A stretch of DNA of 60,000 bases. Origin: Symsagittifera roscoffensis (Eukaryota > Xenacoelomorpha > Acoela > Convolutidae). Of the stretch, positions 43,535-55,258 are shown piece after piece; positions within the stretch are counted from its first letter, which is position 1, and each line of letters starts with the position of its first letter. A program made the translations under genes and the position numbers. The notes beneath the pieces were generated by a model. That model saw only the letters and a program-made list of their open reading frames with translations, was not told the origin of the DNA and searched no databases. The stretch is from NCBI RefSeq assembly GCF_963678635.1, contig NC_087069.1:40883883-40943882 (forward strand). Reading direction: 5' to 3'.

Positions 43535-44103
43535 TCAGGTGATGCTCAAGTAACACTTCTTGTGTAGATGTACCATTATCTCTGTTTCTGCGAAGACCAG
43601 GTGCAGGATAGCGCATAGTTCCCTAAGGTTCAATCTGCCCCTGCTGGGATCGTAGACTGGCATCGAAATCTCTTTTATTTCTCATTCGATCAGGAAGTCT
43701 CTCAATCGTGTCAAGGCCAGCATCACGTGCTCGGGATTCTTCATGTTTCTCTCACTGACTCTTGTCACTAAAAAGCATAGGTATTTGTCGGGAACCTGTG
43801 AAACTGAAGGAGGAAGTGCCGCCAGGCCTCCCAATCCTGGTATCTGCCTGAACAAAACTCGTTATGGTACTCTCTCTTATAGTCAGCTTCCATTCTGGTG
43901 TTGAAACTCATATCCGCCGTTATGCAGATTGCGCTGGTCCTATCTGACAAGATAAAATCATTGTCCATTATCAGGATATTCTCTGAGTACTCATTTGGTA
44001 TATCGAACTTGGTCTTGAATTTTCTTCCAATGGCAGGCTCGAATTCTTTTTGATCCAGCTCCAGACCGTTAATCTCTCTCCCTTCCCTGAGTTTCTTCAT
44101 CAT
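43535..44103 (-). pseudogene. Macro-domain-like region of the element
   Basis: The frame starting at 44103 has KKLREGREINGLELD and then ILSDRTSAICITADMSFNTR, followed by KREYHNEF. After a frameshift near 43800 the other frame has KYLCFLVTRVSERNMKNPEH, ALTRLRDFL, an in-frame TGA, then ISMPVYDPSRGRLNLREL and CAILHLVFAETEIMVHLH, ending at TGA 43537-43535. This order (S/T-x-A beta strand with acidic residue, K-rich helix, YLxFLVT strand, helix with R-L-R, SMP strand with G-R-L-N loop, then VF-x-x-T-x-I-x-V-H) fits the small OARD1-like macro-domain pattern, which binds ADP-ribose and can remove it from proteins. The Gly-rich loop normally after the first strand is altered (NTRME), so activity is doubtful. 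The assignment is from pattern only. Confidence 0.5.
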
Positions 44104-44181
44104 TAAATTTTTGTTGTGGGTAAGTCCTATCGCACTTCCTGGACTAAAAATTTATCGACCTCATCGTCTGTGGTGCTGGGC

Positions 44182-44544
44182 TCAAGTTGTCAATGGTCGG
44201 TCTGCCGCCGTCCAACCAAACAACGATTTTCCTCCTTTCACATGCTTTCCTGCTGAAATGTCGGCTTGTTGGATGCTTTGCGTTTCTTTCTCGTCAGCCT
44301 GCAGATCATGCACCCACTCTAGTATCCTCAGGTTTGTATTCTCTCTTCTTTCTATCTCCCTTTGTTCCAGATCCACTTCTTTTTCTGGTAAGGTGTGGTC
44401 CTCCTGCCATGAGTGCTCACTGTCGTTGATGATCTGCCACTCTTTATCTGCTACTAGGACGCCCATGTTCACCATCTCTGCGCCTAGCTCTTCTGGCTGT
44501 ATTTTTTCAATTAAGAAGTCATCGCCATACCTGTTGTAACTCAT
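44182..44544 (-). pseudogene. C-terminal tail of the pol polyprotein
   Basis: One open stretch of 120 codons beginning MSYNRYGDDFLIEKIQPEE just downstream of the integrase frame. It is acidic and helical (EVDLEQREIERRENTNLRI). Its position and composition suggest the C-terminal extension of the gypsy-type integrase, separated from it by a stop and frameshift at 44545-44578. It is followed after about 80 bp by the macro-like region. Confidence 0.5.
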
Positions 44545-44577
44545 TCTTGTCTTTTTGCGCCCGCCCCTTCTTGTTTT

Positions 44578-47500
44578 CTATGTCAAGGGCTGATCTGGTT
44601 CTGTTCGTTTTGGCACCTCTTCCTGCTCTGGTTCGTTCCAGTACTCTTCTGCAAAAGATCCTGAGTCCGAGCCTACCTCTATCTTTTCATTGTTGTCCAT
44701 ACTCTTGCCTTCGTTGCCATCTTTCTTCTCTCTGGTGCCCTTCTCATTTACCTCATACGCCGGTTCCACCAGTAGATATTCGGGTCCTTCCATGTTTTGC
44801 GGCACACACCAGTCTTCCTGTGACAGGACGCGAGGTTTCAGATTTTCGTAGTGCGCCACACGCTCTGTGCTAAAGGGATAGAAACGACCCTGCTGGTGCA
44901 CTTCGGTTAACATGAACGGGCCTGTCCATTTCCTTAGTAGAATCTTCGTCCCCTTTGGAGGTATGACATTTTGGAACACCCAGACATACTGTCCCACAGC
45001 ATATGGCTTCGCCTGAAGTATTTTCTCATCATATTTACTCCGCTGTCTCATCTGTGCCTGCGCTGTTTTCCTTCTGCATAGCTCGTTCATATCCTGTTGG
45101 CTCGTTAATCTCCTTCAGTATGCTTGGAGTGATGTCTTCTGCCATTCATATTCTGGATAGAAGAACGTCAGTGGCATCGCTCTCTCCCTGCCTGTTAGCA
45201 TCATGAAAGGACCGATCCCCGTTGTTGAGTGTTGCATGCTATTGTACGCTCCCACCACTTGCGGCAATTTTTTGTCCCAATCCGTCATATACCTCGAGCA
45301 TTATACCCTGAGCATATTCACTACTGTTCTGTTTTGCCTCTCTACTAGTCCATTCGTCTGTGGATAGTAGGTCGTCGAGTGTGCTTGTGCAATGTGGGAT
45401 CTTCTCATGAGTTCTTTTGTAGGATCTCCAACGAAGGCTTTCCCGTTATCTGACTGGAAAGTCATCGGACAACCATATCACGATATCCAGTGCGTTATCA
45501 AGTGGTCGCAGGTTTCCTCTGCTGAGGCTGTCTGACATGGTACTGCTTCCGCCAGTTTCGTGAAGTGGTCTATGATTACCAGTATCCGGTTATATCCCGA
45601 ATCCGTCATGCAGATCTTTTGGTGATCTATCTTCACAACCTCGTTGAATTGTGAGCTTTCCACGGATTTGAGAGGGAACTTCATTTTTCTTGAGTCTTTG
45701 CAAACCCGAGAAACATGCATTCACCCATCTCTCACAAGCTTTCCTCATTCCTGCCCTGTCAAATTGGTGTAATTTTTTTTGTTGCACCTTGTCTCTTCCC
45801 TGATGTCCCAATTGATTGTGCGATCTCAAGAACACTTCCGTTTGATAAAGTTGTGGTAAAATGATGAGATTATGTTTGTTTAGTATTTTCTCTTCGTCTC
45901 TTCTCCTGCAGGCCACCACGCCATCAGCTGTGTGGTAGAGTGAGTTCTTACGTTCCTTGTAGAACTGGCTTAAGATCTTGTAGCTACCTTCTTCCAGTTC
46001 TCCTTTCTCCTTCGCTCCCATTCGTATCCATTTGGAGAGGTTGCTTGTCATTTTGTCGTTTTTCTGTGCTCGTATCAGATCCGATAACCTGTACCTCGCC
46101 TTGATGTGCTCCTTCAGTGCCATCATTTGTCCCTTCAGCTCTCCCGGACTGTGGAAATCGTCTTTAATCTTGACGCATTCTATCCGTTTCAAGACCTCCC
46201 GATCATCCTCCGACTGTAGATTCGTTCTAACGTTTGAGTTGCATGATAACTCCCGGAGAAGTTTTCTTGACACCGCTATCATCACTAGCTCTTCTCCTTC
46301 GTTGACGTCATGATGCTCTAGGTTGTATGTCCCGGACGAGGGATCAGTTTGTAGTTCCCTGTCATGATACCTCCTTTTTCTTCAGCTAATATCATGCAAA
46401 GACTGTCTTGTTCACCATAACTTTCCACTGAATCTTCGTCCCATTCTTCTGACTACCGGGAAAAATTTTCATCTGCACCATCCCTGTCTTGTGGCGGCCA
46501 CTCCCCGGACTCTTGACCTAGTCCGAGATCTTCAACCTCCTCTTTGAATAACACTTTCTTCCTTCGTAGCTTTGTTCGCCTGTGTATGTCCTGAGGATTT
46601 TCTCGACCAATTTTCGTGCCACCTCTTTGTTTTCTAGTTCCCCGGCTTTCATAGAAACTCCATAACGTGAGACCTCTTCTCGTCTGATTATGGTGATTTC
46701 CGGTTCATCATTGCTTCTGGTCGAGACCACGGGTTTGTAATCGGCCAATTTCTCCAGTAATCTCATCAAATCCTGCCCTACCGTTGCTTTCCAATTTCCA
46801 CTTCGTCGGTGTCATAACTTTTCGCTTTCAGCGTCTCACTGACTATCTTTGGCTTGAGCGTGATTTCGATCGGCATCCCGGATTTTCTCTTCAGAAATAG
46901 AGTTTCCCGATGCTCAGTGGGTAATTTGGGATGGTCTTCTATCGGTTTGCCTGATTTTTGGAGCCATCTCGTGAGCGGTAAGTTATCATACGTTTCCTTG
47001 TCCATAAATGAGAAACATTCTTTGATCTCAGGTCTGTAACCCCTTCTCTGCTCCTGCCTTTGGTAGAATTCCGTTTTCCTACTCAAACTGTTGGCTTTTT
47101 GGTGTTTGTGTCTCGTTCTATGTTCAATAATAATATTGTTACGATGCAACCGCACTATCGATCTCCCGATGTAGCTTTGATCCACTGAGTACGTCTCCAG
47201 CCAACTGAGTGCCCTGTTATCAACCCTTAGTTTGAAAAGCTCGCTGCCCAGATATGCCCTGTACTTTTCCACAAAGGTGAAAACCGCGAACATCTGCGCC
47301 TTGGGTGCCCCGTACTATATTTCCGTGTCGCTCAAGACTTTGCTCCCGTATGCTATTGATCTCAAGACTGTCTTCCCGTTCCAGTCTTGTTCTTGATGGA
47401 GTATGCCAGAGATCGCGAGCACCGATGCGTCAGTGTCCAGTACTTACATTCCCTTCTCTGAAGGCATGCCTAGCTTAAGTGCTTCACAAAATTCTTTTTT

Positions 47501-48256
47501 TGTTCTTTGAAATAACTCTTCCGCCGCGAGGGCCTGCATTTCAATCCTGCCCTTTTCATGCATGCAAATACCTCATCCAGTCAATCGATGTGGTCCTCCA
47601 GAGTAGGTGTTGTAATCATCACGTCGTCCACATAACACATCACCAAGTTGCCATAATTCTTCGTCACTCTTGCCTGTGCCATCAAACGCTGAAATGTAGC
47701 TGTCGCGTTGGAAAGGCCAAAAAAAAGTCCCTTTCCATTGGAGCAATCCCAGCGCGCTAGCAAATCCCGTTTTGTCGCTGTCTTGTTTCCTAAGTGGCAA
47801 CTGCCAAAAAACTGACCCGAGATCAAGAGTTGAAAAAAAATTTTGCTTCCCTCAACTTTGAAAGAATCTCATCTATTCTAGGTATAGGATAGGCATCCTC
47901 AACCGTGACGGATTTCAGATATCGAAAGTCACAACAAAATCTAAGTTGTCTCCTTTTTTTGGCCATTACTACTCCACGCGCCCACGGTAATTTGGATGGT
48001 TCTATCATGTCATACTCTAGTAAGGTCTCTATCTCCTTCCTACATGCATCCGATTTGTTTGGGGTCGTACGCCTGGCGGTGCCGCCGACTCTTCTAATCC
48101 TAACTCATGTTCAACGAATTTACAGCATCCTATGTCCGCTTTATGTCTCGAAAAAACTTCCTGATTTCTATCTAGCACGTCCTTGATGGCTTCGAGCTGT
48201 TCGTTCGTTACTTTCCCCCTTAAATGTTCAATTTCTGGCAATACCGATTTGTCCAT
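44578..48256 (-). pseudogene. pol: Ty3/gypsy-type pol (RT, RNase H, integrase)
   Basis: Minus-strand order: pre-RT linker EIEHLRGKVTNEQLEAIKD; RT with EPSKLPWARGVVMAKK, LRFCCDFRYL, DAYPIPRIDE and catalytic YVDD (about 47636-47622); RNase H with an Asp-containing TDAS near 47435, FVEKYRAYLGSELFKLRVD and IIIEHRTRHKHQKANSLS; a linker; integrase with zinc-binding SHNQLGHQG and CERWVNAC, whose last Cys position is altered (CFSGL), then catalytic Asp in KIDHQKI (about 45628), Asp in SDNGKAF (about 45450) and Glu in GLVERQN (about 45345); and a C-terminal region GTKILLRKWTGPFML. Many frameshifts and stops (near 47810, 47700, 47300, 46290, 45480, 45300) make it non-functional. The domain order RT-RH-INT is that of Ty3/gypsy. 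No aspartic protease or gag is found upstream; homology ends at 49925. Confidence 0.9.
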
Positions 48257-49925
48257 TTCTAATTCCTCTGGTGTGGGTCTTTTTTAAAAAAGTGAACAGC
48301 TCGAAAGCCCATCGTCCATTTGTGACTTAAGTGAATTCACAAGATCTGATGAAATTTTTTAATTTTCTTCAATCTGCTCAAGATACAAATCTTGTCCTTG
48401 TGATTCGGACATCAAGAGCTTCAGTTTCTTTTATATTTTTAGTCATTTCGTATCTAGACAATCGAGTGCGTATCTCAGCTTCCTCCCCCTCTGGATTGTG
48501 ATTGGTATATCAAGAGTATTCAACAGACACCAATGCAGAGGTCACTCTTGAAGATCGAGAATGATCTTCCTAAAATGGCAGCACTTTGACTCTTCGGATT
48601 TGGCACTATACATAATTCTAACTCATTTTCAACAGAATTACAGCATCCGATGTCCGCTTTATGTCACGAAAAAACTTCCTGATTTCTATCTAGCACGTCC
48701 TTGATGGCTTGGAGCTGTTCGTTCGTTACTTTCCCCCTTAAATGTTCAATTTCTGGCAATACCGGTTTGTCCATTTCTAATTCCTCTGGTGTGGGTCTTA
48801 TTTGAAAAATTGAACAGCTCGAAAGCCCATCGTCAATTTGTGACTTAAGTGAATTCACAAGACCTGATGAAACTTTTATTTTCTTCAACCTGTTCAAGAT
48901 ACAAATCTTGTCCTTGTGATTCGGACATCAAGAGCTTCAGTTTCTTTTATATTTTCAGTCGTTTCGTATCTAGTTTTTACGGGCAGTGCGTATCTCAGCT
49001 TCCTCCCCCTCTGGATTGTGATTGGTATATCAAGAGTATTCAACAGACACCAATGCAGAGGTCACTCTTGAAGATCGAGAATGATATTCCCAAAATGGCA
49101 GCACTTTGACTCTTCGGATTCGGCACTATACATAATTCTAACTCATTTTCAACAGAATTACAACATCCGATGTCCGCTTTATGTCACGAAAAAACTTCCT
49201 GATTCCTATCGAGCACGTCCTTGATGGCTTCGAGCTCTTCGTTCGTTACTTTCCCCCTTAAATGTTCAATTTCTGGCAATACCGGTTTGTCCATTTCTAA
49301 TTCCTCTGGTGTGGGTCTTATTTGAAAAATTGAACAGCTCGAAAGCCCATCGTCCATTTGTGACTTAAGTGAATTCACAAGATCTGATGAATTTTTTTAT
49401 TTTCTTCAATCTGCTCAAGATACAAATCTTGTCCTTGTGATTCGGACATCAAGAGCTTCAGTTTCTTTTATATTTTCAGTCATTTCGTATCTAGACAATC
49501 GAGTGCGTATCTCAGCTTCCTCCCCCTCTGGATTATGATTGGTATATCAACAGTATTCAACAGACACCAATGCAGAGGTCACTCTTGAAGATCGAGAATG
49601 ATCTTCCTAAAATGGCAGCACTTTGACTCTTCGGAATCGGCACTATACATAATTCTAACTCATTTTCAACAGAATTACAGCATCCGATGTCCGCTTTATG
49701 TCACGAAAAAACTTCCTGATTCCTATCTAGCACGTCCTTGATGGCTTCGAGCTGTTTGTTCGTTACTTTCCCCCTTAAATGTTCAATTTCTGGCAATACC
49801 GGTTTGTCCATTTCTAATTCCTCTGGTGTGGGTCTTATTTGAAAAATTGAACAGCTCGAAAGCCCATCGTCAATTTGTGACTTAAGTGAATTCACAAGAC
49901 CTGATGAAACTTTTATTTTCTTCAA
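48095..49925 (-). repeat. About 3.5 copies of a 520-bp repeat spanning the pre-RT linker
   Basis: The string CAAGATACAAATCTTGTCCT recurs at about 48380, 48895 and 49415, and the coding segment from EELEMDKPVLPEIEHLRGKV to RNQEVFS recurs with stops at 48664, 49184 and 49701 besides the one continuing into the RT. Units are 514-520 bp, not a multiple of three, and each ends with a stop. The rightmost unit breaks off at 49925. Units differ by a few percent, so the array is older than the 1.2-kb array. Confidence 0.85.
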
Positions 49926-50828
49926 ACACTGTTAATTGTCCAAAACAGTCCATTCTTCCGTCAAACTGCTTCAAATCATACTTCGTTGATGACAAGCAAT
50001 TCCAGTCATTCTGGTCGAATGTCACATACTGCCTGGACAGCCCGACCGTTGTCCTCGTTGAACTTCGAGCAGCTCATCATAATCGTACAGTGCCAACAAA
50101 CCGAATTCACAAAATGCATCAAAAGAGTTTTTATCGATATCACATCGACTCAAAACGTGCTACCAATGGCGTCATACTACCTTGATATAGCCTTCTATTA
50201 TTTTCACTAATCTGCACTCGGAGGATATGACTTAACAGAAAAAAAATTTCTGACCTCTACTGTCATTGTCTCTTGTTAAAACTTTTTCTCTTAGTCTTAA
50301 AAAGTGTTGGGATGCAGAACAGTTCGGCCAGCCAAAAACCTCAAAACATCCGTTTCGCTTCGTCCATTCGCAAACTTATTTGTTATTGGTCCCGATTATT
50401 AAAATTATTAAACTCGGTGACTAGAAGTGATAATGAAGCAATCTCTCTCTTCAAGAGATTATCCAAGTCTTCATGTCATTACAATGTGAACATTCCTCTT
50501 AGTTGATTAAAAACAATCATGCAGGCTGGAATACTTGAAGTATATTCTCCACAAAAGCCCTTCTAAATAAGGATAAAATGTCTTCAAAAACACTAACCAA
50601 ATCCACAATGCAATTTTAAAAATGCAGCAAATATATACCCAAAATGATTAAACTTTTTCTTTCATCAAGTTTCAATTTCAAGCTTAGTTAGCTTGATTGC
50701 TCCTTTGAGTTTTTTCACACAAAACAATTCTGAGTTTTAATTTACTCCTCTTTGTCACTTATCTGTTTTAATCTTCGTCGTTTAGAAGTTCTCAAACTTC
50801 TGAATTCTACTAATCGTTCCATTGCATC
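49926..50828. other. Unassigned stretch between repeat arrays
   Basis: The pol-related repeat stops at 49925. On the plus strand an open frame to 50185 (from about 49930) reads KSYFVDDKQFQSFWSNVTYC and VVLVELRAAHHNRTVP, which looks protein-like but matches nothing I recognise. 50273-50506 is another open frame, serine- and lysine-rich. From 50510 the DNA is AT-rich and without features. No LTR was identified here. Confidence 0.35.
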
Positions 50829-51195
50829 TTGTCATCCGACTAATGACAATGTTTTATCTCCTCCTCCGGCGACATCGACTCTGCACTCTCGGTTTCAGTG
50901 TCTTGCACCAAATAAATGGCAATTCTGACGCTGTTGGAGGCAGTCCTCCATTACCTCTGCTCCTCCAACAACTCTGCTCTTCTACCCTTTGTTTGCATCA
51001 AGGTAGAAAGTCTACAATTGTTTCCCTGTTCGTGCAGAGGCTGTTGCGGAGGCACAAAGTCACATGTTTCTCCAAATCTTTCTTCATAGTTTCTTCTTTT
51101 TATCCTCCGTCACAATCAATCATCTTCATCATTCTGTTCACTGCGGTGCTTACTGCATTCTGATGTGTTACAAAGGCTTGTTTGAAAGCTTCTGA

Positions 51196-52351
51196 TCATA
51201 TGTCCGTTTGATACAAACTGTACACTCCGTTGTGCTTCGACATATGTTTTTGGCATAAAATAACAACCAGGAAGTCATGTTTTATCTGAACCATCGCATC
51301 AGTCGTCTTCTGGCCCATATTTTTTTGGCATTTCAACGAAATGTTCAAGATTTTGCACATTGTTTCAAAGAAATCCAAATCTTTTGGACGATCAAGTTCT
51401 TCCAAATGTTCTTTAGGTGGTGCTTTCTGTCGATTGTTCTCTCTAACACGAGCTTCCAGCCATCTAATCGCCATCAAACTCCTACTATCACTATTGTCAT
51501 GGGCTGTGATGAGTCTGGTAAACCCATGGAGAGCAGCTCACTAGAGTCTCAGATCAACACCAGATTACTTCACCCAAGGTACCACCGTTTTTTATAGCAA
51601 ACAGTAGCATGGGAACTCATCATGCGTTAACATGATGTTTCTCCAATTTCGTTTTCCTGAAGCTTCCAGCAGCGCTTCGACTTCCATCATCACTCGGTGG
51701 ATTTCGTCAATATCGTCTACTGCCAGTGTAATCCGTTGCTGTTGATCCTTTATGCTTTTGTCTTTCAAAAATATTTAAGTTCCCACTAGCATATTCCATG
51801 AACTTCTCTACAAATATCGGTTCTAATTCGTCTTGGTTCTTTCTAAAACTGTGGCGAACATCTTATAAAGTAATTTCTCTGACATTGATGCGATTCTTAT
51901 ACATTTTAGCACTGAGAAAGCTTGATCCACCATTGTCCTCGTGCTCTTTACATCCACTGCCACAAAGTGTACTGGAAATTGGCTTTTGCACATCGGAGCC
52001 ATCGTCGAGCCTACTAGGTCTCTGACCAAATGGCGTATTGTCAACTTCCTACACCATATAAACGGCATCCTTTACTCGTTTTCGTTTAGACGAATTGGCA
52101 GTCTTCGCTGGAAGTTCAGAGTCCGCTTTCGCTCTTCCAGTTTTTCTTAAAGTGAATTTGCTGCCCAAATTCAGCTTCATGTCGTTGATCTTGTCAATCA
52201 CCATCTTCGACCGTATTGTCCCTTTCCGATTTCTGCACAGATACACCCCTTCCTCATTGCTTTCTTGATGCATAATGTTGATAGGAGTGTTTGTCTCATT
52301 TTCATCGAGGGCTGGATCAATTTTCATTGAAGGCTGAATCAATTTTGTCAT
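51196..52351 (-). pseudogene. Divergent relative of the large 3' protein, array unit 1
   Basis: Pieces in minus-strand order: GTIRSKMVIDKINDMKLNLG (52351 frame), MPFIWCRKLTIRHLVRDLVG and VDQAFSVLKCIRIASMSEK (52068 frame), then MMAIRWLEARVRENNRQ and LDFFETMCKILNIS (51477 frame). These align with MDKAFSVPKCVRLARMSHH, TMLALRWMEENVTKYRES and RLELFETVCKVF of the main family, in the same order and spacing. Frameshifts separate the pieces. Unit 1 has the start of the next motif (YAKNICRSTTE-type) in a shifted frame. Confidence 0.6.
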
Positions 52352-52627
52352 CCGACTAATGACAATGTTTTATCTCCTCCTCCGGCGACATCGACTATGC
52401 ACTCTCGATTTCAGTGTCTCGCACCAAATCAACGGCAATTCTGACGCTGTTGGAGGCAGTCCTCCAATACCTCTGCTCCTCCATCAACTCAGCTTTTCTA
52501 CCCTTTATTTGCATCAAGGTAGAGGGTCTACAGTTGTTTCCCTGCTCCTACAGAGGCTGTTATGTAGGCACAACCTCACATGTTTCTCCAGATCTTTCTT
52601 CATAATTTCTTCTCTTTATACTCTGTC

Positions 52628-53875
52628 TTAATCAATCATCTTCATCATTCTATTTACTGCGGTTTTTACTGCGTTCCGATGTGTTACAAAGGCTTGTTTG
52701 AAAGCTTTTGATCCTATGTCCGTTTGATACAAACTGTACACTCTGCTGTGCTTCGACATATGTTTTTGGCATAATATAACAACCAGGCAGTCATGTTTTC
52801 TCTGAACCATCTCATCAGTCGTCTTCTGGCCCATATTTTCTTTGTTTTCACCAAAATGTTCAAGATTTTGCACATTGTTTCAAAAAGATCCAAATCTTTC
52901 GGACAATCAAGTTCATCCAACTGTTCTTTAGGCGGTGCTTCCTGTCGATTGTTCTCTCTAACATGAGCTTCCAGCCATCTGATCGCCATCAAACTCCTAC
53001 TATCACTATTGTCATGGGCTGTGATGAGTCTGGTAAACCCATGGAGAGAAGCTCTCCAGAGTCTCAGATCAACACCAGATTACTTCGCCCAAGGTACCAC
53101 CGTTTTTGTAGCAAACAATGTTATGGGAACTCATCATGCGTTAACATTGTGCTTCTCCAATTTCGTTTTCCTGACGCTTCCAGCAGTGCTTCGACTTCCA
53201 TCATCACTCGGTGGAGTTCGTCAATATCGTCTACTGCCAGTGTAATCCGTAGCTGTTGATCCTTTATGCTTTTGTCTTTCAAAAATATTTAAGTTCCCAC
53301 TAGCATATTCCGTGAACTTCCTTACAAATATCGGTTATAATTCGTTCTTGGTTCTTTCTAAAACTGTGGCGAACATCTTATAAAGTAATTCAAAAAATTT
53401 CTCTGACATTGATGCGATTCTTACACATTTTAGCACTGAGAAAGCTTGATCCACCATTGTCCTCGTGCTCTTTACCTCCACTGCCACAAAGTGTACTGGA
53501 TATCGGCTTTTGCACATCGGAGCCATCGTCGAGCCTACTAGGTCTCTGATCAAACTATTTATTGTCAACTTCCTACACCATATAAACGGCATCCCTTACT
53601 CGTTTTCGTTTAGCCGAATTGACAGTATTCGCTGGAAGTTCAGAGTCCACTTTCGCTCTTCCAGTTTTTCTTAAAGTGAATTTGCTGCCCAACTTCATCT
53701 TCATGTCGTTGATCTTGTCAATCACCATCTTTGATCGTATTGTCCCTTTCCGAGTTCTGCTCAGATACACCACTTCCTCATTGCTTTCTTGATGCATAAT
53801 GTTGATAGGAGAGTTTGTCTCATTTTCATCGAGGGCTGAATCAATTCTCATCGAGGGCTGAATCAATCTTGTCAT
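52628..53875 (-). pseudogene. Divergent relative of the large 3' protein, array unit 2
   Basis: Frames at 53875, 53592, 52992 and 52873 carry the same order of motifs as unit 1: GTIRSKMVIDKINDMKMKLG, VDQAFSVLKCVRIASMSEKF, MMAIRWLEAHVRENNRQ, then SKAFKQAFVTHRNAVKTAVN. The last aligns with PEAFRRPLLTHRNAITTGW of the main family and ties the two families together over a fourth motif. Confidence 0.6.
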
Positions 53876-53879
53876 CCGA

Positions 53880-55258
53880 CTAATGACAATGTTTTATCTC
53901 CTCCTCCGGCGACATCGACTCTGCACTCTCGATTTCAGTGTCTTGCAACATATCAACGGCAATTCTGACGCTGTTGGAGGCATTCCTCCAATAACTCTGC
54001 TCCTCCAACAACTCTGTTCTTCTACCCTTTGTTTGCATCAAGGTAGAGGGTCTACAGTTGTTTCCCTGTTCCTGTAGAAGCTGTTGTGGAGGCACAACGT
54101 CACATTTCTCTCCAGATCTTACTTCATAACTTCTTCTCTTTATCCTCCGTCACAATCAATCATCTTCATCATTCTGTTCACTGGGGTGCTTATTGCATTC
54201 CGATGTGTTACAAAGGCTTGTTTGAAAGCTTTTGATCCTATGTCCGTTCGATACAAACTGTACACTCTGCTGTGCTTCGACATATGTTTTTGGCATAATA
54301 TAACAACCAAGCAGTCATGTTTTCTCCGAACCATCTCATCAGTCGTCTTCTGGCCCATATTTTTTTTGTTTTCATCGAACTGTTCAAGATTTTTCACATT
54401 GTTTCAAAAAGATCCAAATCTTTAGGACAATCAAGTTCTTCCAACTGTTCTTTAGGCGGTGCTTCCTGTCGATTGTTCTCTCTAACATGAGCTTCCAGCC
54501 ATCTGATCGCCATCAAACTCCTACTATCACTATTGTCATGGGCTGTGATGAGTCTGGTAAACCCATGGAGAGAAGCTCTCCAGAGTCTCAGATCAACACC
54601 AGATTACTTCGCCCAAGGTACCACCGTTTTTGTAGCAAGCAATGTTATGGGAACTCATCATGCGTTAACATTGTGCTTCTCCAATTTCGTTTTCCTGACG
54701 CTTCCAGCAGTGCTTCGACCTCCGGTGGATTTCGTCAATATCGTCTACTGCCAGTGAAATCCGTTGCTGTTGATCCTTTATGCCTTTGTCTTTCCAAAAT
54801 AATTAAGTTACCAATAGCATATTCCAAGAACTTCTCTCCAAAAATCGGTTCTAATTCGTCCTTGGTTCTTTCTAAAACTGTGGCGAACATCTTACAAAGT
54901 ACCTCAAAAAATTTCTCCGACATTGATGCGAGTCTTACACATTTTGGCACTGAGAAAGCTTGATCCACCATCGTCCTCGTGCTCTTTACCTCCACTGCCA
55001 CAAAGTGTACTGGATATCGGGTTTTGCACATCGGAGCCATCGTCGAGCCTACTTGGTCACTGATCAAATTGCTTTTTGTCAATTTCCTACACCATTTCAA
55101 TGGCATCCTCTACTCGTTTTCGTTTAGCCGAAATGGCAGTCTTCGCTGGAAGTTCAGAGTCCACCTTCGCTCTTCCAGTTTCTCTTAACGTGAAATTGCT
55201 GCCCAACTTCATCTTCATGTCGTTGATCTTGTCAATCATCATCTTCGATCGTATTGTC
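53880..55258 (-). pseudogene. Divergent relative of the large 3' protein, array unit 3
   Basis: The best-preserved unit. The frame from 55106 is open for 123 codons (PLKWCRKLTKSNLISDQVG, VDQAFSVPKCVRLASMSEKF, LEPIFGEKFLEYAIGN). SKAFKQAFVTHRNAISTPVN is at 54397-54140. A further piece, NVTLCLHNSFY in a shifted frame near 54100, matches NVSLSLHNSFC of the main family. The N-terminus is lost in the gap at 55259-55281. Confidence 0.6.

Larger units (their letters stand above)
50829..55258 (-). repeat. Three-copy 1.52-kb tandem array
   Basis: TTGTCATCCGACTAATGACA marks unit starts at 50829, 52345 and 53869. Units are 1516 and 1524 bp, and the third is cut by the gap at 55259. They differ by several percent. 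Each encodes, on the minus strand, a divergent relative of the large 3' protein. The frame is broken differently in each, so the array is an old duplication of an already decaying sequence. Confidence 0.85.
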
